Source: an uncultured Corynebacterium sp.
Lineage (GTDB): Bacteria; Actinomycetota; Actinomycetes; Mycobacteriales; Mycobacteriaceae
Direction of reading: 5' to 3'
Assembly: GCF_946221155.1 (NCBI RefSeq)
Contig: NZ_CAMIAN010000012.1
Span: forward strand, 1-55,254
DNA: 55,254 nucleotides
Positions within the stretch are counted from its first letter, which is position 1. Each line of letters begins with the position of its first letter. This document shows positions 7,167 through 15,400 of this stretch, piece after piece. The notes under the pieces are model-generated. The model did not search any database and was not told the origin of the DNA. It was given only the letters and a program-made list of their open reading frames with translations. A program made the position numbers and the translations under genes.

Positions 7167-8588
7167 ATGAATCTTTCAAATTCCCCTGCCCCTGAAGACT
7201 TCTTGAATGACTTAGGTGTTTTGGGGTACTCGAATGTCCAGCAACTTGGGCAGGGAGGAATGGGCACTGTATTTCGCGCCTACAAGCGAAAGCTGGACCG
7301 GACAGTGGCGATCAAAGTTGTTTCCCAGGATCGGGTGTTTGACTCCGAGTATGTCCAAAGGTTCTACGCGGAGATGCGCACAATGGCAGCGCTTGATCAT
7401 CCTGCAATTGTTCCTGTTTACGACGGGGGAGTGACCGAACACGGCTTTCCCTATTTCGCGATGAAGTACATCGAAGGCGAAAACCTTCATGACTTCTTGC
7501 GTCGGCGTCGAGCCGAACGCCAGCCACTCACCGTTCAGGAAGTTGCTCAGATCTTGGAACCAATTGCTAGCGCGCTTGACTATCTAGCGGCGCTACCGAA
7601 TCCTGTGGTTCATCGTGATATCAAACCAGCAAACATCTTGTTGCCCTCTTCAGGCGCGAGCGATCCTCAGGCTGTGTTGACCGATTTCGGCATTGCGGTT
7701 GACCGAGAATCTACTCGCATGACTCGGGTAGGGATGCGTATCGGTACAGATGGTTACGCTGCTCCCGAACTGTTGGCTACAAAGGACGTGACGGAACCGC
7801 CGCAGCCTGATGCTTTGAGTGAACAGTATTCTCTTGGCCTGGTTGCCTTTGAACTGTTGACAGGCATTTACGTTCGTGGCTCCGTAACGGACCAACAGTG
7901 GGCAGTGAATCGACCCGTACCAGAACTTAAGAGTCATGTGATTCATCCAGCGGATGTTGCACACATCAAAGCTGTTAATGGAGTTTTAGCGAAGGTTTTG
8001 GCCGTTAACCCGCACAAACGTTTCGCTACCGCTTCGGAGTTTATTTTTGCCTTGAAGTCTGCGGCTGTCTGCCGTCAGTCGACGCATGAAGCGCGAGATC
8101 CGCGAGATCTTGGCCGCAGCGCTCGTTCCAAGAAGCTTCTCACGCTTGTCGCAACCGCGGTTGTTATATCCACGATCATTGCAGCAGGCGTTTGGCATTT
8201 TTCCGCATCCCAATGGGAAGGGGAAGATGCACGGTTAGCTAGTGCGTTTCCCGAGATCGTGAGCGAGAAATCTGGAGGAGAGGGATGGCAGTCCACGTCG
8301 TGTGAACACCGAGAACCAGGTACGGGCGAGCTTGCACGCATTGCCTGTAATTCGGATCGACTTAGTGTGGTTATCGCCCACTTCGATTCGGTTGAAGCTA
8401 GGAACGCCGTGGTTCCAGCTGAAGACGCCCAAACAATGAAGTCGAGTCGATGTAGCGCGTTAACGGTGCCGATGGCGTCGAGTGATTCTGCATATGGGGT
8501 ATTCCCACAAGATGATCTGTCTGACTACGGGATTATTGTCTCTGGCCACAACGCTGAGGAACTGCGGTTAAAACTTCCGATTTGTTAG
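7167..8588 (+). CDS. Transmembrane Ser/Thr protein kinase (Hanks type)
   Basis: 473 residues from ATG 7167, with a TATATT element at 7157-7162 just upstream. The kinase domain (about 20-290) has every key motif: glycine loop LGQGGMG (27-33), VAIK with ATP lysine 50, HRDIKPAN with catalytic Asp151, DFG at 173 and APE. A basic juxtamembrane stretch leads to one membrane span (LLTLVATAVVISTIIAAGVW, near 330). The roughly 125-residue outside domain carries four Cys and no PASTA repeats, so it differs from PknB. It is the third gene of a lipoprotein/FHA/kinase trio inserted between alr-tsaE and the TsaB fusion gene. Its substrates are unknown; the FHA-like neighbour is the obvious candidate. Confidence 0.9.
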   Translation: MNLSNSPAPEDFLNDLGVLGYSNVQQLGQGGMGTVFRAYKRKLDRTVAIKVVSQDRVFDSEYVQRFYAEMRTMAALDHPAIVPVYDGGVTEHGFPYFAMKYIEGENLHDFLRRRRAERQPLTVQEVAQILEPIASALDYLAALPNPVVHRDIKPANILLPSSGASDPQAVLTDFGIAVDRESTRMTRVGMRIGTDGYAAPELLATKDVTEPPQPDALSEQYSLGLVAFELLTGIYVRGSVTDQQWAVNRPVPELKSHVIHPADVAHIKAVNGVLAKVLAVNPHKRFATASEFIFALKSAAVCRQSTHEARDPRDLGRSARSKKLLTLVATAVVISTIIAAGVWHFSASQWEGEDARLASAFPEIVSEKSGGEGWQSTSCEHREPGTGELARIACNSDRLSVVIAHFDSVEARNAVVPAEDAQTMKSSRCSALTVPMASSDSAYGVFPQDDLSDYGIIVSGHNAEELRLKLPIC

Positions 8589-8700
8589 TGGGCAGTGCCT
8601 GGCTGCAATCGTTACTAGATTGTTCACCGCAGTTCCGAGAATCAGGCGGACGGGGGAACCAATTCGAGCTGGCCGTGCAAGAGGCCTAAACTTGTTCACC

Positions 8701-11286
8701 ATGATCAACGTGCTGGCCGTCGATACCTCCACTAACTACGTCACCTGCGGTATTGTTCAGGTCTCCGCGAACGGCCAGGTAAACGTGCTTTCCGAACGGC
8801 TGGTGGATAACGTTCGCGGCCACATGGAGCTGCTCGCCCCGAATATCCAGGCGTGCCTCGCCGAGGCGGAGCTTTCCCCCGGTGATCTGCATGCTGTTGT
8901 GGCCGGCACTGGTCCGGGGCCGTTTACGGGGTTGCGGGTTGGCATGGCTACCGCTGCTGCTTTTGGTGACGCCCTCTCGATCCCAGTCCACGGTATCCCC
9001 AGCGCAGTCGCCACAGCGTGGGAGCACGCTACCTCCCAGGTCGGGTCTAAAGCCTTCGGCGACTACCTGGTTGTCTCAGATGCCCGCCGTCGGGAGTTTT
9101 ACCACTCCCGCATGAGCTTTTTCCCCGGGCTGGCGGGGCGGTTGTGCTCCGAGATGCAGATTCCGGCTTCCGTCAACGCACCGGATGTGGTGCGGGAGAT
9201 CCAGCGTGAGTTCGATCGCTGGCCGCTGCGCGTGCTCAGCGCTTCTGCGGTTGCGGAGCAAGCGGAAGAGCTATTCGATTCGCTGGAGGGCTGCCAGGTC
9301 GAGGGCGTGGATGCCCATCCCACGCCCCGCGGGCTGGTGCTCGCCGCACTGGAGGCTCTCGGTTCGGTTCCGGGGCTGCTCGCCGATGCGCCTGCGTTGC
9401 GCGCGCTTTACCTGCGCCGTCCTGATGCTAAGGAGCCAAAGGCGAAGGCAATTTCAAAGGCTCTGGATTTCTCTCGGGTGCGGGAGCAAGGTGTGCGGGG
9501 CGATGTCGCAGAGTTGAGTGGTGGAGCCAACGGGGGCACGAGTGACGAGGCCGTTTTTGCCGGGGAAGCACCGCGAGCAGCTGCCCAGCCCGCTCGCGTC
9601 CGCTTGCTTACTCCCGCCGACGCGTCCGTTTGTGCGGAGATCGAGCAGATCCTTTTCCCTGAGGATTCCCCTTGGTCCGCGGAAGCCTTCGCCAGCGAGA
9701 TCGCCGCGCCGCACACCCACTGCCTTGCGCTGGAGGCAACCGATCCCGCGCACGAATCCCAACTGATCGGCTATGCCATCCTCGCCGTCGGCGGCCCGGC
9801 GAACGACCCGGAGGCGGAGATCCACACCATCGGAATTCTTCCCGAGTGGCAAGGTAGGGGTCTATCCAAGCTACTCATGGACCCGCTTGTCGCCGTCGCT
9901 GACCGCTTGTGCGCTCCCATCTTCCTCGAGGTTCGCACTGACAACCGCCCCGCCGTCGGGCTGTACGAACGCTATGACTTCGCCATCGAGGGCACTCGCC
10001 GCGACTACTACCAACCCTCGGGCGCCGATGCTTTCACCATGGTGCGTTCCGGTTTAATTGTTGACGCCACCCCAACCCCAGATACCGAGACTTCAAACCG
10101 GCCTCACTACATCATGGGGATCGAAAGCTCCTGTGACGAGACCGGCGTGGGGATCGTCGCCAGCACGACGACCACTGTCGAAGGTGTGCCTGACGGCGAC
10201 CGCGTAGCAGGAGGCAGTTCAGCTGCACAGGTGGAAATCGTGGCGAACAAGGTAGCCTCCTCCATGGAACAGCACGCCCGCTTCGGGGGCGTGGTTCCGG
10301 AGATCGCCTCCCGAGCCCACCTGGAGGCGATGCAGCCGACGATGCGTGCCGCCCTGGCGGAAGCGCGTGCGAATGTCCCCGGATTCCGCACTCCGGATGT
10401 CGTGGCCGCCACCGTAGGCCCCGGCTTGGCTGGAGCTCTGCTGGTTGGCGCTGCTGCCGCGAAAGCCTACGCCTTGGCATGGGAGGTGCCATTCTATGGT
10501 GTGAACCACCTAGGCGGGCACGTGGCCGTCGGAACCCTTGCTGAGGGGACTGGCAAAGGGGCTGGCAAGGAGACAGGCAAAGGAGCGACGGGAGGCGACA
10601 ACGAAGGAGCTGGCGCCGACAGTGACCTCGGCAATGCAATCGCACTGCTGGTCAGCGGCGGGCACACGCAGATTCTGCACGTTACCGGTGTGGGCGCCCC
10701 GATGGAAGAGCTCGGCAGCACCCTGGACGATGCCGCGGGCGAGGCCTACGACAAGGTTGCCCGCCTGCTGGGGCTGGGGTATCCAGGCGGCCCGGTGATT
10801 GACCGACTGGCTGCGCAGGGAGACCCGCAGGCCATCGCTTTCCCGCGCGGCATGATGCGCCAGCAGGACTCGCGCTACGATTTCTCCTTCTCCGGGCTTA
10901 AAACCGCCGTTGCTCGCTACGTGGAGAAGGCGGAAAAGGAAGGCGCGAGCCTTCCCATTGAAGATGTGTGCGCTTCCTTCCAAGAGGCAGTGGTGGACGT
11001 CCTCGTCACCAAGGCCCTGCGCGCCTGCGAGGATAAGGGTGCCCGCGTGATGCTGCTGGGCGGAGGCGTTTCCGCGAATAAACGCCTGCGGGAAGTAGCG
11101 GCCGAAAGGTGCGGAAAAGTGGGCGTCGAACTAAAAATTCCGCAGGCAAAGCTCTGCACCGACAATGGCGTGATGATGGCGGCACTCGCCGCGCGACTCG
11201 TTGTGGCGGGGGAGCAGCCCAGCGGTTTATCGACGCCTACCGACCCCTCGCTCGACGTGGAAGAGCCTATCCTGCGCAATCACTAG
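8701..11286 (+). CDS. tsaB-rimI-tsaD: Triple fusion TsaB-RimI-TsaD (t6A synthesis and N-acetyltransferase)
   Basis: 861 residues in one frame. Residues 1 to about 285 are TsaB (MINVLAVDTSTNYVTCGIV, GTGPGPFTGLRVGMA). Residues 300 to about 455 are a GNAT acetyltransferase of the RimI type (EIHTIGILPEWQGRGLSKLLM, EVRTDNRPAVGLYERYDF). Residues 469-861 are TsaD/Kae1 (YIMGIESSCDETGVGIV, GVVPEIASRAHLE, metal-site NHLGGH, LLVSGGHTQI, GGGVSANKRLR). A Gly/Lys/Asp low-complexity insert lies in TsaD at about 615-645. Together with TsaE, fused to Alr upstream, it forms the complex that adds threonylcarbamoyl to A37 of ANN-decoding tRNAs. ATG 8701 is chosen; a TAAACT element at 8685-8690 suggests a leaderless message, and TTG 8692 is an alternative. 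Confidence 0.93.
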   Translation: MINVLAVDTSTNYVTCGIVQVSANGQVNVLSERLVDNVRGHMELLAPNIQACLAEAELSPGDLHAVVAGTGPGPFTGLRVGMATAAAFGDALSIPVHGIPSAVATAWEHATSQVGSKAFGDYLVVSDARRREFYHSRMSFFPGLAGRLCSEMQIPASVNAPDVVREIQREFDRWPLRVLSASAVAEQAEELFDSLEGCQVEGVDAHPTPRGLVLAALEALGSVPGLLADAPALRALYLRRPDAKEPKAKAISKALDFSRVREQGVRGDVAELSGGANGGTSDEAVFAGEAPRAAAQPARVRLLTPADASVCAEIEQILFPEDSPWSAEAFASEIAAPHTHCLALEATDPAHESQLIGYAILAVGGPANDPEAEIHTIGILPEWQGRGLSKLLMDPLVAVADRLCAPIFLEVRTDNRPAVGLYERYDFAIEGTRRDYYQPSGADAFTMVRSGLIVDATPTPDTETSNRPHYIMGIESSCDETGVGIVASTTTTVEGVPDGDRVAGGSSAAQVEIVANKVASSMEQHARFGGVVPEIASRAHLEAMQPTMRAALAEARANVPGFRTPDVVAATVGPGLAGALLVGAAAAKAYALAWEVPFYGVNHLGGHVAVGTLAEGTGKGAGKETGKGATGGDNEGAGADSDLGNAIALLVSGGHTQILHVTGVGAPMEELGSTLDDAAGEAYDKVARLLGLGYPGGPVIDRLAAQGDPQAIAFPRGMMRQQDSRYDFSFSGLKTAVARYVEKAEKEGASLPIEDVCASFQEAVVDVLVTKALRACEDKGARVMLLGGGVSANKRLREVAAERCGKVGVELKIPQAKLCTDNGVMMAALAARLVVAGEQPSGLSTPTDPSLDVEEPILRNH

Positions 11287-11360
11287 TTTGCTGGCAAGAT
11301 GTTCTGTGACTGTCCAAAAACTCACAACTTTTTCATCACCTAACAAGCTAGGAGCTCAAT

Positions 11361-11789
11361 ATGCCACGCAGCATGCTGGTAACGCCGGACCTTCAGACGA
11401 AGGAAATGGACATTGATCTGTCGGAGGCTGCCGACGTTCTGGGCGGAAGCGAGCAGGATCGCCTGCATGTGGTTTTCGTGGAAAGCGGCCTGACCGTTGC
11501 CGCGATTTACTCCTCCGACGCGCGCAAGGAGGAGAACCCGGAGCCGAACCCGCTGGCTTCCATGGGGCGTAAGGAGCAGGAGACTGGCGATTCCAGCTTC
11601 ATCTCCGACCCGGCTCGTGCGATCCTCGGCCCCGTGCTGTTCGTCGGCGACGAGGGGGCTGGGCTGACCGACGAGGACATCGAGTCCATCCACAACGGCA
11701 TCCGTGCAGTTGAAAACTATAAGGAAGACAACGCGAAGGATTACGAGCTGTGGCACAACGCGGTGATTAACCTGACCAAGGGGATCTAG
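11361..11789 (+). CDS. Small acidic conserved protein, unknown function
   Basis: 142 residues, strongly acidic, behind an AGGAG at 11351-11355. There is no signal peptide or membrane segment. The sequence starts MPRSMLVTPDLQTKEMDIDL and contains a central strand LHVVFVESGLTVAAIYSS and a C-terminal helix EDIESIHNGIRAVENYKEDN. It looks like a single compact alpha/beta cytoplasmic domain. I do not recognise a named family. It sits between the t6A fusion gene and the groES heat-shock operon with its own ribosome-binding site. Confidence 0.75.
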   Translation: MPRSMLVTPDLQTKEMDIDLSEAADVLGGSEQDRLHVVFVESGLTVAAIYSSDARKEENPEPNPLASMGRKEQETGDSSFISDPARAILGPVLFVGDEGAGLTDEDIESIHNGIRAVENYKEDNAKDYELWHNAVINLTKGI

Positions 11790-11808
11790 CACCGGGGTTG
11801 GTTGAGCG

Positions 11809-11835
11809 TTAGCACTTGCGAGGGTAGAGTGCCAG
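11809..11835 (+). promoter_or_regulatory. CIRCE operator (HrcA site) upstream of groES
   Basis: TTAGCACTT, nine bases, then GAGTGCCAG. The consensus CIRCE is TTAGCACTC-N9-GAGTGCTAA, so this has 15 of 18 positions with the exact spacing. It indicates HrcA repression of groES-groEL1 that is relieved by heat. Confidence 0.9.
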
Positions 11836-11952
11836 ATAGGTTGTTTGACTCACAGTTGTTCACCCGCGACGACGGCTGTATCTGGAAAACCAACCGGCAC
11901 AACAGTTCACAAGAGTGAAACCTACAGCTCGAATACACGGAGGTATTCAATC

Positions 11953-12252
11953 GTGGCTAACGTCAACATCAAGCCCCTCGAGGACCGCGTTCTCGTCCAG
12001 ATCGTTGAGGCGGAGACCACCACCGCATCCGGCCTGGTCATCCCGGACTCCGCAAAGGAGAAGCCGCAGGAGGCTACCGTCATCGCCGTCGGCCCCGGCC
12101 GCTGGGCAGATGACGACGACCGCATCCCGATGGATGTGAAGGAGGGCGACACTGTCGTCTTCTCTAAGTACGGCGGCACCGAGCTGAAGTACAACGGCGA
12201 AGAGTACTTGCTGCTGAACCAGCGCGACATCCTCGCTGTCATCGAAAAGTAA
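11953..12252 (+). CDS. groES: Co-chaperonin GroES
   Basis: 99 residues from a GTG start (VANVNIKPLEDRVLVQ...), the normal GroES length; an ACGGAGG at 11938-11944 is the ribosome-binding site. It keeps the mobile loop (EAETTTASGLVIPDSAKEKPQEATVIAVGPG) and the roof/base region (GDTVVFSKYGGTELKYNGEEYLLLNQRDILAVIE). It caps GroEL rings and enables ATP-dependent folding. The gene lies downstream of a CIRCE element and 12 bases before groEL1, forming a heat-shock operon. Confidence 0.97.
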   Translation: MANVNIKPLEDRVLVQIVEAETTTASGLVIPDSAKEKPQEATVIAVGPGRWADDDDRIPMDVKEGDTVVFSKYGGTELKYNGEEYLLLNQRDILAVIEK

Positions 12253-12264
12253 GCGGGTAGCTGA

Positions 12265-13884
12265 ATGTCAAAACTCATCGCATTTGATCAAGAGGCCCGC
12301 GAGGGGCTGCAGAAGGGCGTAGACGCCCTGGCGGACGCGGTGAAGGTGACCCTAGGCCCGCGCGGCCGTAACGTCGTGCTGGACAAGGCCTTTGGTGGCC
12401 CGACCGTAACCAACGATGGCGTGACCATTGCACGCGACATTGACCTGGAAGACCCGTTCGAGAACCTGGGTGCCCAGCTGGTTAAGTCCGTGGCCATCAA
12501 GACCAACGACATTGCTGGCGACGGCACCACCACCGCCACGCTGTTGGCACAGGCCCTGATTAACGAGGGGCTGCGCACCGTGGCTGCCGGAGCCAACCCG
12601 ATTGCTGTGAATCGCGGCATCGCCAAGGGCACTGAGCGTGTTGTGGAACTGCTGCGCGAGCTGGCGCAGCCAGTTGCGGACAACGCAGCCATCGCTAACG
12701 TCGCCACTGTTTCCTCCCGCGACGAGAAGATCGGCGCCATGGTTGCCGACGCCTTTGACAAGGTGGGCAAGGACGGCGTGGTGACCGTCGAGGAATCCCA
12801 GTCCATCGAAGACGAGTCGATCGTTACCGAGGGCGTTTCCTTCGACAAGGGCTACCTGTCTCCATATTTCGTTACGGATCAGGAAACCGGCCACGCAGAG
12901 CTGGAGAATCCGCTGATCCTGCTGGTGCGCGAGAAGATCTCCTCCCTGCCGGACTTCCTGCCGGTGCTGGAGAAGGTCGCTAACTCCGGCAAGCCGCTGC
13001 TGATCGTCGCTGAGGATATCGAGGGCGAGCCACTGCAGATGCTGGTGCTGAACGCCATCCGCAAGTCCCTGAAGGTGGCAGCCGTAAAGTCTCCGTACTT
13101 CGGCGACCGTCGCTCTGCGTTCATGGACGACCTGGCCATTGTCACCGGAGGTACTGTCATTGACAGCGAGCTGGGGCACAAGCTCTCCGAGACCACACTG
13201 GAGCAGCTGGGTTCCGCCCGCCGCGTGAACATCACCAAGGAAGAGACCGTGTTGGTCGACGGTGCTGGTTCCGCAGAGGCTGTCGAAGAGCGCCGCAACC
13301 AGATCCGCAACGACATCGAGCGCACCGACTCCTCCTGGGACAAGGAGAAGTTCGAGGAGCGCCTGGCGAAGCTCTCCGGCGGCGTGGCCGTCATCCGTGC
13401 CGGTGGTGCTACCGAGACCGAGGTCAACGAGCGCAAGCTGCGCATCGAAGACGCGATCAACGCTGCCCGTGCCGCTAGCCAGGAGGGTGTTATTGCCGGT
13501 GGCGGCTCCGTGCTGGTGCAGATCGCCGCTGAGATCGAGGAACTGTCCCGCCAGGCAGAAGGCGATGAGAGCATCGGTCTGCGCTCTCTGGCGCGCGCTC
13601 TGCGTCGCCCGGCATACTGGATCGCCGACAACGCAGGCCTGGACGGCGCTGTAGTGGTCTCCAAGATCGCCGAGCAGTCCAACGGCTCCGGCTTCAACGC
13701 CGCCACCCTGGAGTACGGTAACCTGCTGGAGCAGGGAATCATCGACCCGGTGAAGGTGACCCACTCCGCTGTGGTTAACGCCACCTCCGTCGCCCGCATG
13801 GTGCTGACGACTGAGACTGCCGTGGTGGACAAGCCCGCCGCTCCGGCTGACCAGGCAGGGGCGCACGCTGGCCACGCCCACTAG
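12265..13884 (+). CDS. groEL1: Chaperonin GroEL1 with His-rich tail
   Basis: 539 residues, normal chaperonin length. ATP-binding motifs VTLGPRGRNVVLDKAFGGPTVTNDGVTIA and GDGTTTATLLAQAL are present, as is the conserved EERLAKLSGGVAVI. The end is AGAHAGHAH rather than the Gly-Gly-Met repeat of standard GroEL; this histidine-rich tail marks the actinobacterial GroEL1 paralogue encoded next to groES. A second, GGM-tailed GroEL is expected elsewhere in the genome. It shares the CIRCE-controlled transcript with groES and is followed by a strong terminator. Confidence 0.96.
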   Translation: MSKLIAFDQEAREGLQKGVDALADAVKVTLGPRGRNVVLDKAFGGPTVTNDGVTIARDIDLEDPFENLGAQLVKSVAIKTNDIAGDGTTTATLLAQALINEGLRTVAAGANPIAVNRGIAKGTERVVELLRELAQPVADNAAIANVATVSSRDEKIGAMVADAFDKVGKDGVVTVEESQSIEDESIVTEGVSFDKGYLSPYFVTDQETGHAELENPLILLVREKISSLPDFLPVLEKVANSGKPLLIVAEDIEGEPLQMLVLNAIRKSLKVAAVKSPYFGDRRSAFMDDLAIVTGGTVIDSELGHKLSETTLEQLGSARRVNITKEETVLVDGAGSAEAVEERRNQIRNDIERTDSSWDKEKFEERLAKLSGGVAVIRAGGATETEVNERKLRIEDAINAARAASQEGVIAGGGSVLVQIAAEIEELSRQAEGDESIGLRSLARALRRPAYWIADNAGLDGAVVVSKIAEQSNGSGFNAATLEYGNLLEQGIIDPVKVTHSAVVNATSVARMVLTTETAVVDKPAAPADQAGAHAGHAH

Positions 13885-13919
13885 TGGGGTGGACGCTGTA
13901 GCGCGCTGCTAGAACAGCA

Positions 13920-13959
13920 GAAGGGAGAGGGTTCAACCCTCTCCCTTCATTTTTGTTTG
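13920..13959 (+). terminator. Rho-independent terminator after groEL1
   Basis: GAAGGGAGAGGG (13920-13931) pairs with CCCTCTCCCTTC (13937-13948) around a 5-nt loop, followed by ATTTTTGTTTGG. It ends the groES-groEL1 message and separates it from the convergent whiB3 gene. Confidence 0.92.
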
Positions 13960-13992
13960 GTTTTCTGCGTAGGGCTTTGTCCCTGCGCCTTG

Positions 13993-14298
13993 CTAAGAGG
14001 CTACGCGGCGGTTGCGGTTGCGCGAAGTGGGGCGCAGGATAGCATCGCGCTCAGACTCGCTGAGGCCGCCCCAGATGCCGTAGGGCTCGCCTACGCTGAG
14101 AGCGTGATTGCGGCACTGCTCAATCACCGGGCACTCGCGGCAAATAGCCTTGGCACGGTGCTCGCGCATTGCGCGGGCGCGGCCACGCTCGCCATCCGGG
14201 TGGAAGAAGACAGAAGAATCAGCCCCGCGGCAAGCGCCATGGAGTTGCCATTCCCAAGTCGAAGAAGCGGGTCCCGGAAGCTGGCTGGGCTGTGGCAT
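13993..14298 (-). CDS. whiB3: WhiB-family iron-sulfur regulator, WhiB3 type
   Basis: 101 residues on the minus strand behind AGGAG (reverse of 14309-14313). The N terminus MPQPSQLPGP and the core FFHPDGERGRAR...RAKAICRECPVIEQCRNHAL..GEPYGIWGGLSESERD follow mycobacterial WhiB3 closely. Four cysteines (23, 53, 56, 62) are positioned to bind a [4Fe-4S] cluster, and GIWGGLSE is the family's G(I/V)WGG turn before the basic DNA-binding tail. The position beside groEL1 and sigD matches the whiB3 locus of mycobacteria (whcD in C. glutamicum). WhiB proteins act as redox-responsive partners of the primary sigma factor. Transcription is divergent from sigD across a roughly 490-bp regulatory gap. Confidence 0.95.
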   Translation of the reverse strand: MPQPSQLPGPASSTWEWQLHGACRGADSSVFFHPDGERGRARAMREHRAKAICRECPVIEQCRNHALSVGEPYGIWGGLSESERDAILRPTSRNRNRRVAS

Positions 14299-14785
14299 TA
14301 GGTGGTTACTCCTCGTGAAAAGTCAGATGCTCACTTGTAGTGACGTCTGAGAGGTTCCATTCCTTAAATGAACTCTAAGTAACGAACGAGTGCCTTTTGG
14401 GTGTCGTGAACCTGTTCAGGCATACATAGTTCACGATTCCGTAGGTACCTACCTGCGGTAACGCGTCTAGTTGAACAATGGATTAACTTGTTTCCGCGCC
14501 ACGCCCTGAATCCCCCAAAGGGGGTTAAATAATTCTCCTTAAGCTGTAGGCTACCGGTGACCTTTCTGGGGATTATCGATCGATGCTGCCAGGAAGGTCC
14601 GGGTTAGCTGAAAAAGCTCAGAAAAAATGGGAACATGTTTCAGGTTTGTTCAATTGCATTTGCGTGAGGAGAAATCGAACAGTCCCCCTTAGTCGATCTG
14701 GGGCTGTCGGCGCGGTGTGATAGTTTCAATCCACGTTGATAAAGGCGTTGATAAAGACGCTCGAGCATGTGACGGAGTAGAGGCG
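14299..14785. promoter_or_regulatory. Divergent whiB3/sigD intergenic region with several palindromes
   Basis: 487 bases without a gene. Operator-like symmetry is frequent: CGTGAA at 14405 and GTTCACG at 14429 flank CCTGTTCAGG (14411-14420); GTAGGTACCTAC (14441-14452) is a perfect 12-bp palindrome; CCCCC-AAA-GGGGG lies at 14512-14524; and a direct repeat GTTGATAAAG(A/G)CG occurs just before sigD (about 14735-14759). This is a likely crowded control region for two regulators. I cannot assign binding proteins to the sites. Confidence 0.45.
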
Positions 14786-15355
14786 ATGGCTGCAGATCGG
14801 GAGACCGACGAGGAGATTCGAGATCTCCTCCCGTCAGCCATTGGTCAGGATCGTCGTGCTGTCAATCGTCTTATTCAACTAATTCATCCCAAGGTGGTTC
14901 TCTTCTGTCGTGGCAAGCTGAGCATGAACGGCTATCCCACGCCCGATGATGTCGCGCAGGACGTCTGTATTGCGGTGGCCAAGGCTCTACCCGGATATGA
15001 GGATCGAGGGGCGCCGTTTATGGCTTTCGTCTACCAGGTGGCGCGAAACAAGATTACTGACGCCTACCGTTTCCAGCAGCGGGATGTTTCAGATCCGACG
15101 GAGGAGTTACCGGAGGGAGAAAATTTCCAAGATTCTCCTGAAGAGGTGTACTTAAGCCAAGATTCATGTAACGATTTGGCCAAGAAGCTCGATATTCTCA
15201 GTGAGAAAGCACGAGAGATCCTTCTTCTTCGAGTTGTTCACGGCTACTCCGCAGAGGAGACCGCAGAGATCGTGGGCTCGAAACCAACGGCCGTTCGAGT
15301 TGCACAACACCGAGCGGTTATGAAGCTAAAGAAGCACGGAATTATTCAAAAGTAG
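14786..15355 (+). CDS. sigD: ECF-type sigma factor SigD
   Basis: 189 residues from ATG 14786, chosen because GGAG (14774-14777) lies 8 bases upstream; in-frame codons further upstream lack this. Region 2 (about 40-105: LIHPKVVLFCRGKLSM, DDVAQDVCIAVAKALPGY, FMAFVYQVARNKITDAYR) and region 4 (about 130-185: LSEKAREILLLRVVHGYSAEETAEIVGSKPTAVRVAQHRAVMKLK) are complete, with the region 4 helix-turn-helix. In C. glutamicum and mycobacteria SigD controls cell-envelope genes. The next gene encodes its anti-sigma factor RsdA, 45 bases downstream, and the same neighbours occur in mycobacteria. Confidence 0.94.
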   Translation: MAADRETDEEIRDLLPSAIGQDRRAVNRLIQLIHPKVVLFCRGKLSMNGYPTPDDVAQDVCIAVAKALPGYEDRGAPFMAFVYQVARNKITDAYRFQQRDVSDPTEELPEGENFQDSPEEVYLSQDSCNDLAKKLDILSEKAREILLLRVVHGYSAEETAEIVGSKPTAVRVAQHRAVMKLKKHGIIQK

Positions 15356-15400
15356 GCAGCTACCTTCGGGTGGTTCGGGAAAGAAAAGAGTTCAATAGCC

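Noticed and set aside
12352..13881. Very long frame antisense to groEL1
   Set aside because: High-GC codon bias of groEL1 removes stops on the other strand; the protein is low-quality and the plus-strand gene is certain.
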